Source: Vibrio sp. 16 (GTDB taxonomy: Bacteria > Pseudomonadota > Gammaproteobacteria > Enterobacterales > Vibrionaceae). Taken from it: a stretch of 64,000 bases of DNA. Both the position numbers and the translations under genes were made by a program. The stretch spans positions 2,170,001 to 2,234,000 of the forward strand of contig NZ_OY808997.1 in assembly GCF_963681195.1 (NCBI RefSeq), read 5' to 3'. The notes below the pieces were generated by a model, which saw nothing but the letters and a program-made list of their open reading frames with translations, was not told the origin of the DNA and did not search any database. Position 1 is the first letter of the stretch, and each line of letters begins with the position of its first letter. This document shows positions 1 through 9,698 of the stretch, piece after piece.

Positions 1-962
1 TTATCGATCTTGTTCATGACAATCAAAGCGGGGATTTCATTCGCTTCAATTTCTTCAAGAACATCATGAACAGCCTGAATATTCTCACGAAAACGCTCAT
101 CACTGGCATCGACAACATGTAACAAAATGTCAGCTTCTTGCGTTTCTTGTAGCGTTGCTTTGAACGCCGCTACCAGATCGTGTGGTAGGTGACGAATAAA
201 CCCTACCGTGTCCGCCAAAATAGCAGGACCAACGTCTGATAACTCGATCTTACGTAAAGTTGGGTCCAAAGTAGCAAACAATTGATCCGCAGCGTAAACA
301 CCCGCTTCGGTAATTCGGTTGAACAGTGTTGATTTCCCTGCGTTGGTATAACCAACTAGGGAGACGGTTGGGATTTCCGCTCGACTTCTAGCACGGCGAC
401 CTTGTTCACGCTGCTTAGCGACTTTTTCTAAACGGCGTAATATCGTTTTGATACGTACACGCAATAAACGTCGGTCAGTTTCTAGCTGAGTTTCACCTGG
501 GCCACGTAAACCGATACCACCTTTTTGTCTCTCTAGGTGAGTCCAACCACGAATCAGTCGAGTAGAGATATGGCGAAGCTGGGCCAATTCGACCTGTAGC
601 TTACCTTCGTGAGTTCGGGCACGCTGAGCAAAAATATCCAGAATAAGACCCGTTCGGTCCAACACTCGACATTTACACAACGCTTCTAGGTTACGTTCTT
701 GGGCAGGAGAGAGGGCGTGATTAAAAATCACAATATCAGCGCCAGCTAACTGCACAGCTTGTGCAATTTCCTGAGCTTTACCCTCTCCGACATAGTATTT
801 AGGGTGTGGTGACTGGCGGCTTCCGGTTACGACTTGTAACGAAGAAACTCCAGCTGAAGAGACCAGCATTTCAAACTCGCTGAGATCTTCCCACTCCCCT
901 TCTTGCGTAAAGTTGATATGAACAAGTACGGCTCGCTCACCGGCTTCATAACGGTCAAACAA
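1..962 (-). CDS. hflX: Ribosome-associated GTPase HflX (C-terminal part missing)
   Basis: HflX is a GTPase that splits stalled or heat-damaged 70S ribosomes. About 320 codons are visible; the gene runs off the left edge, so the end of the G domain and the C-terminus (family about 430 aa) are absent. The chosen start is a TTG at 962-960: an AAGGAG Shine-Dalgarno sequence at 971-976 lies 8 nt upstream, and the protein begins [16 protein letters not shown], as in the family. Visible motifs are the glycine-rich linker ([14 protein letters not shown]), G1 (GYTNAGKST), G3 (DTVGF) and G4 (MNKID) at the very edge. It lies 44 bp downstream of hfq in the usual hfq-hflX order and is probably co-transcribed with it. 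Confidence 0.95.
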   Translation of the reverse strand, partial: MFDRYEAGERAVLVHINFTQEGEWEDLSEFEMLVSSAGVSSLQVVTGSRQSPHPKYYVGEGKAQEIAQAVQLAGADIVIFNHALSPAQERNLEALCKCRVLDRTGLILDIFAQRARTHEGKLQVELAQLRHISTRLIRGWTHLERQKGGIGLRGPGETQLETDRRLLRVRIKTILRRLEKVAKQREQGRRARSRAEIPTVSLVGYTNAGKSTLFNRITEAGVYAADQLFATLDPTLRKIELSDVGPAILADTVGFIRHLPHDLVAAFKATLQETQEADILLHVVDASDERFRENIQAVHDVLEEIEANEIPALIVMNKID

Positions 963-1006
963 GCAATCAACTCCTTAAAATAATGCTCGAATTAGCAGTC
1001 AGGATA

Positions 1007-1309
<303 letters not shown>

Positions 1310-1365
1310 TTAGCTAGTGGTGCGCTGCATAAAGGATGCGGCTTTTGAATCTGAGCTAAACGTAT

Positions 1366-1437
1366 AAAAAAACGCCCTGTCATTACCTGTTATGACGACT
1401 TTGAGTCGAAATTTCAAGTAACAGATCCTTTACAGGG
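1366..1437 (-). terminator. Nested hairpin and T-run between miaA and hfq
   Basis: Three nested inverted repeats are visible: CCCTGT/ACAGGG (1375-1380 with 1432-1437), CTGTTA/TAACAG (1387-1392 with 1419-1424) and CGACT/AGTCG (1396-1400 with 1404-1408). On the minus strand the structure is followed by GCG and seven T. It would end or attenuate transcripts leaving miaA, so hfq would depend partly on its own promoter. It is much larger than a normal intrinsic terminator. Confidence 0.7.
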
Positions 1438-1461
1438 TACATTCACGCAAAAGCGATCACA

Positions 1462-2412
1462 TTATACACAGCTAAAACCGTCAGATGCTATTGCATTTGA
1501 AACAGTTTCCAATGCTTCGTCAATGTTCTCACTATCTAACCAAGTTAAATTATCCCAGCTGCGTAACCAGGTAATTTGTCGCTTGGCCAACTGGCGGGTT
1601 GCACAAACGCCCTTAAAAATAGCGTCATCAAGCGTACAATTCCCATCCAAATAGTCCCACATCTGCCTGTAGCCGACACATCGAATAGACGGTAGATCAG
1701 GGTGAAGATCGTCACGAGCATATAATGCTCGCATCTCATTCTCGAACCCCGCTTCCATCATTTTCTCAAATCGAAGCTCAATTCGGCGATGGAGCTCAGC
1801 CCTTTCCTTGGGAGCTATAGCAAACTGCTTAACCCTAAATGGCAACGAATCGCCTTTTGTTTTAGTCAGTTCAGTAAGAGTTTTACCTGAAATTCGATAA
1901 ACTTCCAATGCCCGTGACAATCTTTGTGGATCGTTTGGGTGGATTCGCTCAGCTGATACAGGATCAACCTCTTTCAGTTGATCGTGCAGCACGTCCCAGC
2001 CAAGAGTCAACGCTTCTTGTTCAATTTGCTGACGAATCTCAGGATTTGCAGCTGGAAGTGGTGACAAACCTTCCAACAACGCTTTGTAGTAAAGCATGGT
2101 TCCACCAACAAGAAGTGGGATCTTGCCTTGCTCTACAATCTTATTCATTTCATTTAAGGCATCGCGACGAAAGTCTGCAGCTGAATACGCTTCGCTTGGA
2201 TCAAGTATGTCGATCAGACGATGCGGTGCCAGCATTTGCTCACGCTCGTCAGGCTTGGCGGTGCCTATATCCATTCCTTTGTAAATCAACGCGGAGTCGA
2301 CCGAAATAATTTCTACGGGATATTTTTGGCGCAAGCGGATCGCCAACTCTGTCTTTCCAGATGCCGTTGGTCCCATCAAAAATAGAGCCAAAGGTAGTTG
2401 TGTATTTTTCAT
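1462..2412 (-). CDS. miaA: tRNA dimethylallyltransferase MiaA
   Basis: Transfers a dimethylallyl group to A37 of tRNAs that read UNN codons, the first step of ms2i6A synthesis. The 316-aa protein has the P-loop GPTASGKT at residues 14-21, the [16 protein letters not shown] motif and the [13 protein letters not shown] segment, all typical of the family, at normal length. Its start overlaps the mutL stop by 4 nt (ATGA-type junction), so the two are translationally coupled. Gene order mutL-miaA-hfq-hflX is conserved across gammaproteobacteria. Confidence 0.98.
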   Translation of the reverse strand: MKNTQLPLALFLMGPTASGKTELAIRLRQKYPVEIISVDSALIYKGMDIGTAKPDEREQMLAPHRLIDILDPSEAYSAADFRRDALNEMNKIVEQGKIPLLVGGTMLYYKALLEGLSPLPAANPEIRQQIEQEALTLGWDVLHDQLKEVDPVSAERIHPNDPQRLSRALEVYRISGKTLTELTKTKGDSLPFRVKQFAIAPKERAELHRRIELRFEKMMEAGFENEMRALYARDDLHPDLPSIRCVGYRQMWDYLDGNCTLDDAIFKGVCATRQLAKRQITWLRSWDNLTWLDSENIDEALETVSNAIASDGFSCV

Positions 2413-4367
2413 AATTCTAATGCTGCAATGGTCGCAGAGAAATCGACCGGTTTTACAAACGTTTGATCGTTTAACGGAAGGTTCCCCTGCCAGAGCTGTT
2501 CGATATCAGCAATGATTTGAATCGCTTCCGACAAAGTGTAGTCGCTTTTCACTTGAGTGATATGGCTACTTAACCAATTTGCCAATCGAGAAGGCTCGAG
2601 ATTGGCTTGCTCCGCCAAAGACGAAGCCGCGTAAGATAACAGATCTGGTAGCAATTGTTGTAAGTTTTGTTGGCGCAGCGGCTGTGGCACACCCATGACC
2701 ATCATTGCTTGATGGTTGCGCTTCTTTAACTCAATGCCAAATGTCAGCAATAAAGTTTCAAGCCTCTCGGCTACCTGAATCTGCTCAGGATCGAGTTTTA
2801 ATGACAGTGGGACAAGCAATGGCTGACTTTTCAATGACCCATTGCGCGTCGACAATTGGCCATTCACACGTAACCATTCCGCTTTCGCCAGGTTAACTAA
2901 GTGTACCCCTTGCTTATTGCCCATCGCGACATAACGCCCTGATGCCATGCAAATCGCTTTGCCTAATGAGTCGACGACCGCCGCTGGCGATGATTCATTT
3001 TCTTCAGCGTTCCGATCCTGTCCGACAGGCGCAGAAATAGGCTCTAGATCTGGCGTTTTGAGTAACTCTTGGTAGGCTCGTACTTCTTGCTTACTCGGGG
3101 CTGGTTCGGCATATCGCTCAGAGCTCTTTGCCTTGTTAGGCTGAGGTTTTGACTCAATCCACTCACTGCGGACAGAAGCCTCGCGAACTTCAGAGCGGCG
3201 CTCGTTGTAATCTGACCTTCCGGGATATGAGGGAATCTTATCTACAGCGTCATAAACACGCTCACTGACCGGCTGATGAGTTGGCTCACTAGTTAGCCCT
3301 TTATCAGCGTCATTTAACGGCTCTTGTGTATGAAAAGCAGACGCCGTGATCTCCGGTTTATCAATATGCGCACTTTGGGCGAGTGCATCACTGAGCGCTT
3401 GATAGATAAAATCATGCACCAAACGAGCTTGATGGAAGCGAACTTCATGTTTTGCTGGGTGGACATTGACGTCTACCTGATGCGGGTCGAGCTCAATAAA
3501 CAGCACGTAAGTAGCAAACTGCTCTGGTTTGAGGCTGGTTTCGTAGCTCTGTCTAATGGCGTGATTGATTAATTTGTCACGCATCATCCGGCCATTAACG
3601 TAACAATACTGCAAATCACTTTGTTGACGTGCGCCCTCTGGAGTTGTGATCCACCCGTGTAACTTAAGCCCTTGATGTTCAAGTTCAATCTTAAGCATGT
3701 TACGGACAAACGCACTCCCGCAAACCGTGGCAATGCGCTTCTCAGCTTGTACTTCGGTTTTCGCCGCTCGATATTGCTTAATCATCTTACCGTTGTGACG
3801 AAGATTGATCGTCACATCAAAACGGCTAAGGGCGATTCGTTTGATCAGCTCATCAATATGAGAAAACTCGGTCTTCTCTGTGCGAAGAAATTTACGACGA
3901 GCTGGGGTATTAAAGAATAGATCAAGAACCTCGACAGTCGTACCAATCGGATGTGCTGTCGGTTGAAGCTTCACAGCCATTTCCCTGCCCTCGGTATAGG
4001 CAGACCAAGCTTGCTCTTGGGTGGCAGGGCGAGACGTCATGGTCAAACGCGCAACAGAGCTAATACTGGCCAGCGCTTCACCGCGAAAACCTAAACTGAT
4101 GATGGCTTCGAGATCATCTAAGGTGTGTATTTTGGAAGTAGCATGACGGCTTAACGCTAAACCGAGTTCATCTTTGACGATACCTTTGCCATTGTCTCGG
4201 ACTCGGATCAGCTTGGCTCCACCTTTTTCGATATCGATATCGATTCTAGTGGCACCTGAGTCAAGGCTATTTTCAACCAGCTCTTTAACAACGGAAGCCG
4301 GTCTCTCAACCACTTCACCCGCGGCAATTTGGTTTGCCAAACGTGCTGGAAGAATTTTAATTGTCAT
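2409..4367 (-). CDS. mutL: DNA mismatch repair protein MutL
   Basis: MutL couples MutS mismatch recognition to MutH and UvrD. The N-terminal GHKL ATPase shows [11 protein letters not shown] (motif I, near residue 30), VRDNGKGI (motif II), RHATSKI and SLGFRGEAL. Residues about 335-470 form a low-complexity charged linker and the C-terminus is the dimerisation domain. No DQHA(X)2E(X)4E endonuclease motif is present, which is the state expected in Dam/MutH species; dam is also in this window (58151-58978). The start follows amiB by 12 bp. Confidence 0.98.
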   Translation of the reverse strand: MTIKILPARLANQIAAGEVVERPASVVKELVENSLDSGATRIDIDIEKGGAKLIRVRDNGKGIVKDELGLALSRHATSKIHTLDDLEAIISLGFRGEALASISSVARLTMTSRPATQEQAWSAYTEGREMAVKLQPTAHPIGTTVEVLDLFFNTPARRKFLRTEKTEFSHIDELIKRIALSRFDVTINLRHNGKMIKQYRAAKTEVQAEKRIATVCGSAFVRNMLKIELEHQGLKLHGWITTPEGARQQSDLQYCYVNGRMMRDKLINHAIRQSYETSLKPEQFATYVLFIELDPHQVDVNVHPAKHEVRFHQARLVHDFIYQALSDALAQSAHIDKPEITASAFHTQEPLNDADKGLTSEPTHQPVSERVYDAVDKIPSYPGRSDYNERRSEVREASVRSEWIESKPQPNKAKSSERYAEPAPSKQEVRAYQELLKTPDLEPISAPVGQDRNAEENESSPAAVVDSLGKAICMASGRYVAMGNKQGVHLVNLAKAEWLRVNGQLSTRNGSLKSQPLLVPLSLKLDPEQIQVAERLETLLLTFGIELKKRNHQAMMVMGVPQPLRQQNLQQLLPDLLSYAASSLAEQANLEPSRLANWLSSHITQVKSDYTLSEAIQIIADIEQLWQGNLPLNDQTFVKPVDFSATIAALEL

Positions 4368-4379
4368 AGCCCATCACCA

Positions 4380-6104
4380 TCAGTTGTTGGGAATAATTAA
4401 AACTTGGCCAATCGCAAGCTCATCACTGCGCAGGTTATTCGCCTCTCGAAGACTTTTAACACTCACCCCATACTTACTCGCTATTTTACCTAAGAATTCA
4501 CCACGCTGAACCTTGTGCTTACGCAATGGCTGATCTTTCATGCTTACGGTAATTTTGAGTTTCTGCCCCAACTTCAACGTATCTGATTTCAGCTTGTTTT
4601 CACGCTTAATATCAGCCACCGCCACTTTGTATCGAGCGGCGATTTTTCCTAAATATTCACCGCGTTGAACCACGTGAGTGATCGTTTTTGTCTCAACAGG
4701 GTTAGTCACCACAGGCACAGGTATTGCGCCTGACGAACCAGGGATTGTGAGAATTTGACCTATCGCAATATTACTGCTCTTAAGCTTATTCGCTTGCATT
4801 ATCGCCTTAGTTGAAGAGCCGTATTTCTTCGCAATCAGAGAGAGCGACTCACCTCGTGAAACCTTGTGTTTAATCGCTTTGCCACGATTTGCAAATAGAG
4901 TGCCTTCTGGAGGATTGGCTTCAAAATATTGCACGATCGCCTTAGATAGAGAGCGTGCTAGCTTGTCTTGATGACTGCGCTGGAATAGCAGCTTCTCTTC
5001 TGTCGGGTTGGAGATAAACCCAGTTTCAACCAGTACCGAAGGTATATCTGGTGACTTGAGTACCGCTAGACTCGCATTAACTGGCTCTTTCTTGTGTAAA
5101 TGCACACCAGCTCGCGACATCTCTCGTAAAATCTTCGTCGCGACCTTGTAACCCTCTTTCTGGGAATGACTAAACTGCAAATCAAGCAGAGTTTGACTGA
5201 CGTTTCTGTCGCTATTGTTTTTCGCCAACACTTCTCCAGCACCGCCCAGAAGCTGTGACTGCTCTTCATGGTTTTCTACCCAACGTGCGATTTCTGAGTT
5301 GGCGCGGCGCGTATTCAAAACAAAGACAGAACCACCACGAGGTTTCGGCGAATGAAATGCGTCGGCGTGAATAGACACCAACAAGTGCGCTTTGTTTTTA
5401 CGCGCGATTTCAGAGCGTTTATTCAAATTCACGTAGTAGTCGCTACGACGTGTCAGTACCGCTTTCATACCCGGTACCGCGTTAATCTGATCGGCAATCT
5501 TTTTCGAAATCGCTAACGTTGCGTGCTTTTCATATTTTCGTGTTGGACCAATTGAGCCTGGGTCTTCACCACCATGACCAGCATCAATCGCTACAACAAT
5601 ATCCGCACTGCCGGCAAGTTGAGAAGCATCTCGACTGACAGCGTTTGGTTTTGAAGAGGTATCGCTGGCTTTAGGTGTCGTGTCCGACGCCCCATGCGGG
5701 ATATCAATCACCAAACGGTGACCATATTGTCCACCAGGTGTTGGCGCTAGTTTGAATATTTGCGGAGTGGTTTTCTTTTTTAGCTCAAACACCAATCGAT
5801 AGGTGCCTTTTGCCGGGGGGGAACTTTTACGAATTTTTTTAAGAACCGGGCTATCCGACACATTGATAGGCAACTTGGTACCTAACGTCGTTTGCTTCAA
5901 ATCCACCACTAATCGCTCTGGACTGCTGAGCGTGAAATAGCTGTACTCAGCTTCAGACTTCAGATCGATAACAACACGAGTTTCATCTGGCGACGGCCAA
6001 ACGCGCACCCCTTCGAGCGCGTTGGCGAAAACATTGGCAGAAAATAGAGTAAGAGCTATGAGAAAAGGGAAGAATGCAGCTCGTAACAGTTTACTGATTA
6101 ACAT
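4380..6104 (-). CDS. amiB: N-acetylmuramoyl-L-alanine amidase AmiB
   Basis: Periplasmic zinc amidase that cuts septal peptidoglycan during daughter-cell separation. The 574 aa comprise a signal peptide (about 1-28), an AMIN domain (about 30-130), an Amidase_3 domain (about 170-385) and three C-terminal LysM repeats, each with a KV/HVxRGExL core. Zinc-site candidates are His in DAGHGGED, Glu in RKYEKHATL and His in LVSIHADAF; the catalytic Glu lies in [11 protein letters not shown]. The stop region is 12 bp from mutL and the start overlaps tsaE by 7 nt. LytM-family activators such as EnvC (19319-20449) switch these enzymes on. Confidence 0.97.
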   Translation of the reverse strand: MLISKLLRAAFFPFLIALTLFSANVFANALEGVRVWPSPDETRVVIDLKSEAEYSYFTLSSPERLVVDLKQTTLGTKLPINVSDSPVLKKIRKSSPPAKGTYRLVFELKKKTTPQIFKLAPTPGGQYGHRLVIDIPHGASDTTPKASDTSSKPNAVSRDASQLAGSADIVVAIDAGHGGEDPGSIGPTRKYEKHATLAISKKIADQINAVPGMKAVLTRRSDYYVNLNKRSEIARKNKAHLLVSIHADAFHSPKPRGGSVFVLNTRRANSEIARWVENHEEQSQLLGGAGEVLAKNNSDRNVSQTLLDLQFSHSQKEGYKVATKILREMSRAGVHLHKKEPVNASLAVLKSPDIPSVLVETGFISNPTEEKLLFQRSHQDKLARSLSKAIVQYFEANPPEGTLFANRGKAIKHKVSRGESLSLIAKKYGSSTKAIMQANKLKSSNIAIGQILTIPGSSGAIPVPVVTNPVETKTITHVVQRGEYLGKIAARYKVAVADIKRENKLKSDTLKLGQKLKITVSMKDQPLRKHKVQRGEFLGKIASKYGVSVKSLREANNLRSDELAIGQVLIIPNN

Positions 6105-6562
6105 AACTCCAACTGTTCAAGTAATTGAGACCCATATGTGTTATTGGCGGTCAGCTCGGCGACACGCTGTTCACCGTTATAACGTAATTCAATGTCCAAA
6201 TCTGCCGATGGCAGCAAGCCTTGACCTTTTTCAGGCCATTCAACCAAACAAATTGCATCAGGCGTGAAGTAATCACGAATCCCCATAAACTCAAGCTCTT
6301 CAGGATCCGCCAAACGGTAGAGATCAAAGTGGTACACCTGCCAAGCGTCGAGTTGATACGGCTCCACTAGCGTGTAAGTTGGACTCTTCACATTCCCGTC
6401 GTGACCAAGAGCACGTACGAAGCCACGGCTAAATGTCGTTTTCCCCGCGCCCAAATCCCCATGCAAGTAGATAGTGGTTTGCTGTGAACAAAGTTTCGCT
6501 AAAGCTGTTCCTAGCAAAATCGTTGCTTGTTCATCTTTAAGGGCAAATTGTTTGGTGCTCAT
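6098..6562 (-). CDS. tsaE: tRNA threonylcarbamoyladenosine synthesis ATPase TsaE
   Basis: ATPase partner of TsaB and TsaD in t6A37 formation on ANN-decoding tRNAs. The P-loop [10 protein letters not shown] and the family segment [17 protein letters not shown] are intact. I chose the ATG at 6562 (154 aa, [10 protein letters not shown]), which has a purine-rich AGAGA about 9 nt upstream; an ATG at 6571 adds three residues but has no ribosome-binding site. It heads the tsaE-amiB-mutL-miaA-hfq-hflX run and overlaps amiB. E. coli has nnr between queG and tsaE; here there is none. Confidence 0.95.
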   Translation of the reverse strand: MSTKQFALKDEQATILLGTALAKLCSQQTTIYLHGDLGAGKTTFSRGFVRALGHDGNVKSPTYTLVEPYQLDAWQVYHFDLYRLADPEELEFMGIRDYFTPDAICLVEWPEKGQGLLPSADLDIELRYNGEQRVAELTANNTYGSQLLEQLELC

Positions 6563-6695
6563 GAAGATCATTCTCTACGTCGTGTCTGTGTAAAACTTAA
6601 AAGAACAAGAATAGTAAACTGGGTTGGTTTTAAGAGACAAGCGTTGTTGTGTAAGTAAAAGCCAAAAATAAGCAAAATCTTGCTGTAATAGTTAG

Positions 6696-6760
6696 GATCA
6701 TTGGCTAGATCCAGAGTTTAAGATCCGTTAAGATCCCGCCCCCATTTAACCAGAGCGATC
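6696..6760. other. Cluster of five GATC (Dam) sites upstream of queG
   Basis: GATC occurs at 6696-6699, 6708-6711, 6722-6725, 6732-6735 and 6757-6760, five sites within 65 bp just before the queG start codon. Three of them lie in a repeated A/TAGATCC context (TAGATCC, AAGATCC, AAGATCC) with spacings of 10-14 bp. Such spacing is compatible with SeqA binding to hemimethylated pairs; function is inferred only. Confidence 0.4.
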
Positions 6761-6763
6761 AGC

Positions 6764-7882
6764 ATGAACTATCAAGAGCTCGCCGACAAGATCAAAATTT
6801 GGGCTCGAGAGCTCGGTTTTCAAAAAGTTGGTATCTGTGACGTTGATTTAAGCGAGCATGAAGCCGAGCTTCAGAAATGGCTCGATGCTGGTTATCACGG
6901 GGAAATGGACTGGATGGCCCGCCACGGCATGATGAGAGCAAGACCTGACGAGCTGTTACCTGGGACCATTCGCGTCATCAGCGCTCGCATGAACTACCTA
7001 CCTCCAGAAGCTCAGTTTGCCTCAAACCTGTCAGATACCACCCAAGCATATATCAGTCGATACGCGTTGGGTCGCGACTACCATAAATTGGTTCGCAATC
7101 AACTCAAGAGGTTAGGTCAACGTATTGAAGAAGAAGTTGGGCAATTCGGCTATCGTCCTTTTGTCGACTCTGCGCCGATTCTAGAGCGTCCACTCGCCCA
7201 GAAAGCAGGCTTAGGCTGGACTGGTAAACACTCACTTATCTTAGATAAAGAGTGCGGTTCGTGGTTTTTCTTGGGTGAACTGCTAATTGACCTGCCTCTT
7301 CCAATTGATACGCCTAGCGAAGATGCATGCGGGAAGTGCAAAGCGTGCATCACTTCCTGTCCGACCTCAGCCATCATTTCGGAAGGCGTTGTTGATGCCC
7401 GTCGCTGTATTTCCTATCTGACGATTGAATTTGACGGTGTAATACCAGAAGAGTTTCGTAAGCCAATGGGGAACCGTATCTATGGCTGCGATGATTGCCA
7501 ACTTGTTTGCCCATGGAATCGATTCTCAGACATCACGGAACAAAGCGATTTTCACAGACGCAGTACACTCACTAACGCAGACCTCGTTCAACTATTTTTG
7601 TGGGATGAAGCCACGTTTCTAAAAAACATGGAAGGTTCAGCGATTAGGCGTATTGGTCATATTCAGTGGATGAGAAACTTATCTATCGCCATGGGAAATG
7701 CCCCTTTCTCCCCACGCATTATTGACGCTCTCAGAGCTCGAGCAGGCATCAACGACGTTCTTGACGTCCATATTGACTGGGCGATTGAGCAGCAACTAGG
7801 CCAAGAATCGATCGCAGGCACTGATACGAAGCAGCAACGGTTGATACGTATTGTAGAGAAAGGACTGCCTAGAGATGCATAA
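6764..7882 (+). CDS. queG: Epoxyqueuosine reductase QueG
   Basis: Cobalamin- and iron-sulfur-dependent enzyme catalysing the last step of queuosine synthesis at the wobble base of tRNAs with GUN anticodons. The 372 aa show a N-terminal nitroreductase-like/B12 region and two 4Fe-4S motifs, CGKCKACITSCP and CDDCQLVCPW, followed by a C-terminal region of the usual length. It is transcribed divergently from tsaE with about 200 bp between them, and downstream lies the tRNA array, the same neighbours as E. coli queG-glyVXY. Confidence 0.96.
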   Translation: MNYQELADKIKIWARELGFQKVGICDVDLSEHEAELQKWLDAGYHGEMDWMARHGMMRARPDELLPGTIRVISARMNYLPPEAQFASNLSDTTQAYISRYALGRDYHKLVRNQLKRLGQRIEEEVGQFGYRPFVDSAPILERPLAQKAGLGWTGKHSLILDKECGSWFFLGELLIDLPLPIDTPSEDACGKCKACITSCPTSAIISEGVVDARRCISYLTIEFDGVIPEEFRKPMGNRIYGCDDCQLVCPWNRFSDITEQSDFHRRSTLTNADLVQLFLWDEATFLKNMEGSAIRRIGHIQWMRNLSIAMGNAPFSPRIIDALRARAGINDVLDVHIDWAIEQQLGQESIAGTDTKQQRLIRIVEKGLPRDA

Positions 7883-8189
7883 AACTTGCCTATGTGCCCT
7901 ATGCGCAATTTGATTTAGCTCTAAAAATGGAAATGTGGAAAAAAGATGAGAGGATTGCTTGTTTTCTTACAGATGGAAAAGTTAATCACAATACCAACAA
8001 ATGACTAGGATCAAAAAACAGTCACTTAATGATCATCTACCACCTCAATTAGTGGTGGCAAAAACCCACTAAAACACAACAAAAACAATAACTTAATACA
8101 GGATAAGTCATTGGAAAGAAAGTTTCAGTAAAAGAAAGATCCTATAAAAAAGCGGTTATACATAGCGTAAATTCAGGTTACCCACCAAG

Positions 8190-8217
8190 TTATCCACATC
8201 GCTTAAATTGTGGATAA
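8190..8217. promoter_or_regulatory. Pair of perfect DnaA boxes in inverted orientation
   Basis: TTATCCACA at 8190-8198 and its exact reverse complement TGTGGATAA at 8209-8217 are separated by 10 bp. Both match the strict R1-type DnaA consensus. A third relaxed match (TTTTCCACA on the minus strand, 7934-7942) lies 250 bp away. The sites are not near dnaA, mioC or gidA in this window, so they are not obviously oriC; a DnaA-titrating or regulatory site is an inference. Confidence 0.5.
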
Positions 8218-8401
8218 GTCTGTTAATGGATGCCGAAAGCCCTAGTTCACCTAGGCTCACCATGATTTTTTACTTGAGCACATCCCGTGCTGGATAGAAA
8301 TTAGAGACATAAAAACGCCCACCTGGCTTCAGGAGGACTCGATTATGTTTTTGGTTGATGCTTCTCAGCATTAGATAAAGAGCGGTGGTCTCAATGACCG
8401 T

Positions 8402-8485
8402 TTCAAATGATTGTGTCATTTGAAGGAGATTTGGAGTGTCTCGGCTGGATTCAGTCACGAGGTTCCTCGTGTAAGCCAAGCACTC
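8402..8485 (-). other. Structured 3' trailer of the tRNA array transcript
   Basis: Starting 8 nt beyond the last tRNA-Gly, the minus strand can fold a GAGTGCTTGGCT / AGCCGAGaCACTC stem (8474-8485 with 8434-8446, one bulge and one wobble pair) that encloses a perfect 7-bp hairpin CACGAGG-AA-CCTCGTG (8456-8471). A second perfect 9-bp hairpin, TTCAAATGA/TCATTTGAA, follows at 8402-8424. The inner hairpin resembles a collapsed T-arm of the neighbouring tRNA-Gly. No T-run follows, so this looks like a processed trailer rather than a terminator. Confidence 0.45.
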
Positions 8486-8492
8486 TAAAATT

Positions 8493-8568
8493 TGGAGCGA
8501 CACACGAGGTTCGAACTCGTGACCTCAACCTTGGCAAGGTTGCGCTCTACCAACTGAGCTAGTGTCGC
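8493..8568 (-). tRNA. tRNA-Gly (GCC), copy 1
   Basis: Full cloverleaf of 76 nt including encoded CCA: acceptor GCGACAC/GTGTCGC, discriminator U, D-arm GCTC/GAGC, anticodon stem CAACC/GGTTG with loop TTGCCAA (anticodon GCC). It is the promoter-distal copy of the array. Confidence 0.97.
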
Positions 8569-8604
8569 TTCTTGTCATCGTTAAGTACGATGAGGACTAC
8601 AAAT

Positions 8605-8696
8605 TGGAGCGACACACGAGGTTCCCTATTCATAAACAAAAAGGCATGACCTCAACCTTGGTAAGGTTGCGCTCAATCAAACTGAGCGGGTGTTGC
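8605..8696 (-). pseudogene. Degenerate tRNA-Gly with an enlarged T-arm
   Basis: The acceptor 3' half (GTGTCGCTCCA), the anticodon stem and most of the D-arm match the intact neighbours. The T-loop is replaced by about 20 extra bases with no self-complementarity to the old T-stem, the D-loop is altered, the acceptor 5' half reads GCAACAC (mismatch at pair 3-70), and the anticodon has become ACC. The length is 92 nt instead of 76. It lies in register with the array, between copies 1 and 2, and is very unlikely to make a functional tRNA. Confidence 0.85.
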
Positions 8697-8733
8697 ATCT
8701 TTATCACCGTTAAGCACGATGAAGACTATAAAT

Positions 8734-8809
8734 TGGAGCGACACACGAGGTTCGAACTCGTGACCTCAACCTTGGCAAGGTTGCGCTCTACCAACTGAGC
8801 TAGTGTCGC
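8734..8809 (-). tRNA. tRNA-Gly (GCC), copy 2
   Basis: Identical 76-nt sequence to copy 1, anticodon GCC, encoded CCA at 8734-8736. The spacer to copy 3 carries the recurring CATCG-type small inverted repeat. Confidence 0.97.
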
Positions 8810-8845
8810 TTCTTGTCATCGCTGAGTACGATGAGGACTATAAAT

Positions 8846-8921
8846 TGGAGCGACACACGAGGTTCGAACTCGTGACCTCAACCTTGGCAAGGTTGCGCTC
8901 TACCAACTGAGCTAGTGTCGC
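8846..8921 (-). tRNA. tRNA-Gly (GCC), copy 3
   Basis: Identical 76-nt tRNA with anticodon GCC and encoded CCA. It is followed upstream, on the higher-coordinate side, by a 30-bp spacer (8922-8951) that recurs exactly at 9340-9369. Confidence 0.97.
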
Positions 8922-8951
8922 ATATCAACAGCTAGTGCTATTGATGAAATT

Positions 8952-9028
<77 letters not shown>

Positions 9029-9067
9029 TCCGTATTTCACCGTTAAGTACGATGATGACTTTAAATT

Positions 9068-9143
9068 TGGAGCGACACACGAGGTTCGAACTCGTGACCT
9101 CAACCTTGGCAAGGTTGCGCTCTACCAACTGAGCTAGTGTCGC
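9068..9143 (-). tRNA. tRNA-Gly (GCC), copy 4
   Basis: Identical 76-nt tRNA with anticodon GCC. Only 2 bp separate it from fMet copy 2. Confidence 0.97.
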
Positions 9144-9145
9144 AT

Positions 9146-9222
<77 letters not shown>

Positions 9223-9263
9223 TCCGTATTCACCATTTGAGGCATGATGAAAGCCTATTAATT

Positions 9264-9339
9264 TGGAGCGACACACGAGGTTCGAACTCGTGACCTCAAC
9301 CTTGGCAAGGTTGCGCTCTACCAACTGAGCTAGTGTCGC
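9264..9339 (-). tRNA. tRNA-Gly (GCC), copy 5
   Basis: Identical 76-nt tRNA with anticodon GCC; first member of the second tandem unit. Confidence 0.97.
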
Positions 9340-9369
9340 ATATCAACAGCTAGTGCTATTGATGAAATT

Positions 9370-9446
<77 letters not shown>

Positions 9447-9484
9447 TCCGTATTCATCGTTAAGTACGATGACAACTTTAAAAT

Positions 9485-9560
9485 TGGAGCGACACACGAG
9501 GTTCGAACTCGTGACCTCAACCTTGGCAAGGTTGCGCTCTACCAACTGAGCTAGTGTCGC
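9485..9560 (-). tRNA. tRNA-Gly (GCC), copy 6
   Basis: Identical 76-nt tRNA with anticodon GCC, followed by the 20-bp palindromic spacer unique to the second unit. Confidence 0.97.
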
Positions 9561-9580
9561 ATATTCTCTTGAAGAGAAAT

Positions 9581-9657
<77 letters not shown>

Positions 9658-9698
9658 TCCGTATTCACCATTTGAGGCATGATGAAAGCCTATCAATT

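Larger units (their letters stand above)
7883..8492. other. 610-bp intergenic region, no gene seen, structured
   Basis: The region is AT-rich on its left side and has no credible coding sequence. It holds an inverted repeat TTAGTGG/CCACTAA (around 8050-8073) without a T-run, a DnaA-box-like TGTGGAAAA at 7934-7942, a pair of perfect DnaA boxes at 8190-8217, and from 8402 to 8485 a series of inverted repeats that would form the 3' trailer of the minus-strand tRNA transcript. I could not find a convincing rho-independent terminator for either queG or the tRNA array. Confidence 0.6.

Noticed and set aside
4174..4509. 111-codon plus-strand frame spanning the amiB-mutL junction
   Set aside because: It crosses two conserved genes on the opposite strand and has no ribosome-binding site.
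6696..8217. Possible replication origin from GATC cluster plus DnaA boxes
   Set aside because: No AT-rich 13-mer unwinding repeats, no dnaA, dnaN, mioC, gidA, parA or rctB nearby; two or three boxes are too few for oriC. Kept only as a possible DnaA-binding site.
8270..8503. 77-codon minus-strand reading frame after the tRNA array
   Set aside because: It starts inside the 3' end of a tRNA-Gly gene, has no ribosome-binding site and resembles no family; the DNA is better explained as structured trailer.
8450..8700. Possible integration site of a mobile element at the tRNA-Gly genes
   Set aside because: No integrase, att-type direct repeat or foreign composition was found; the partial tRNA copies are explained by local duplication and decay.
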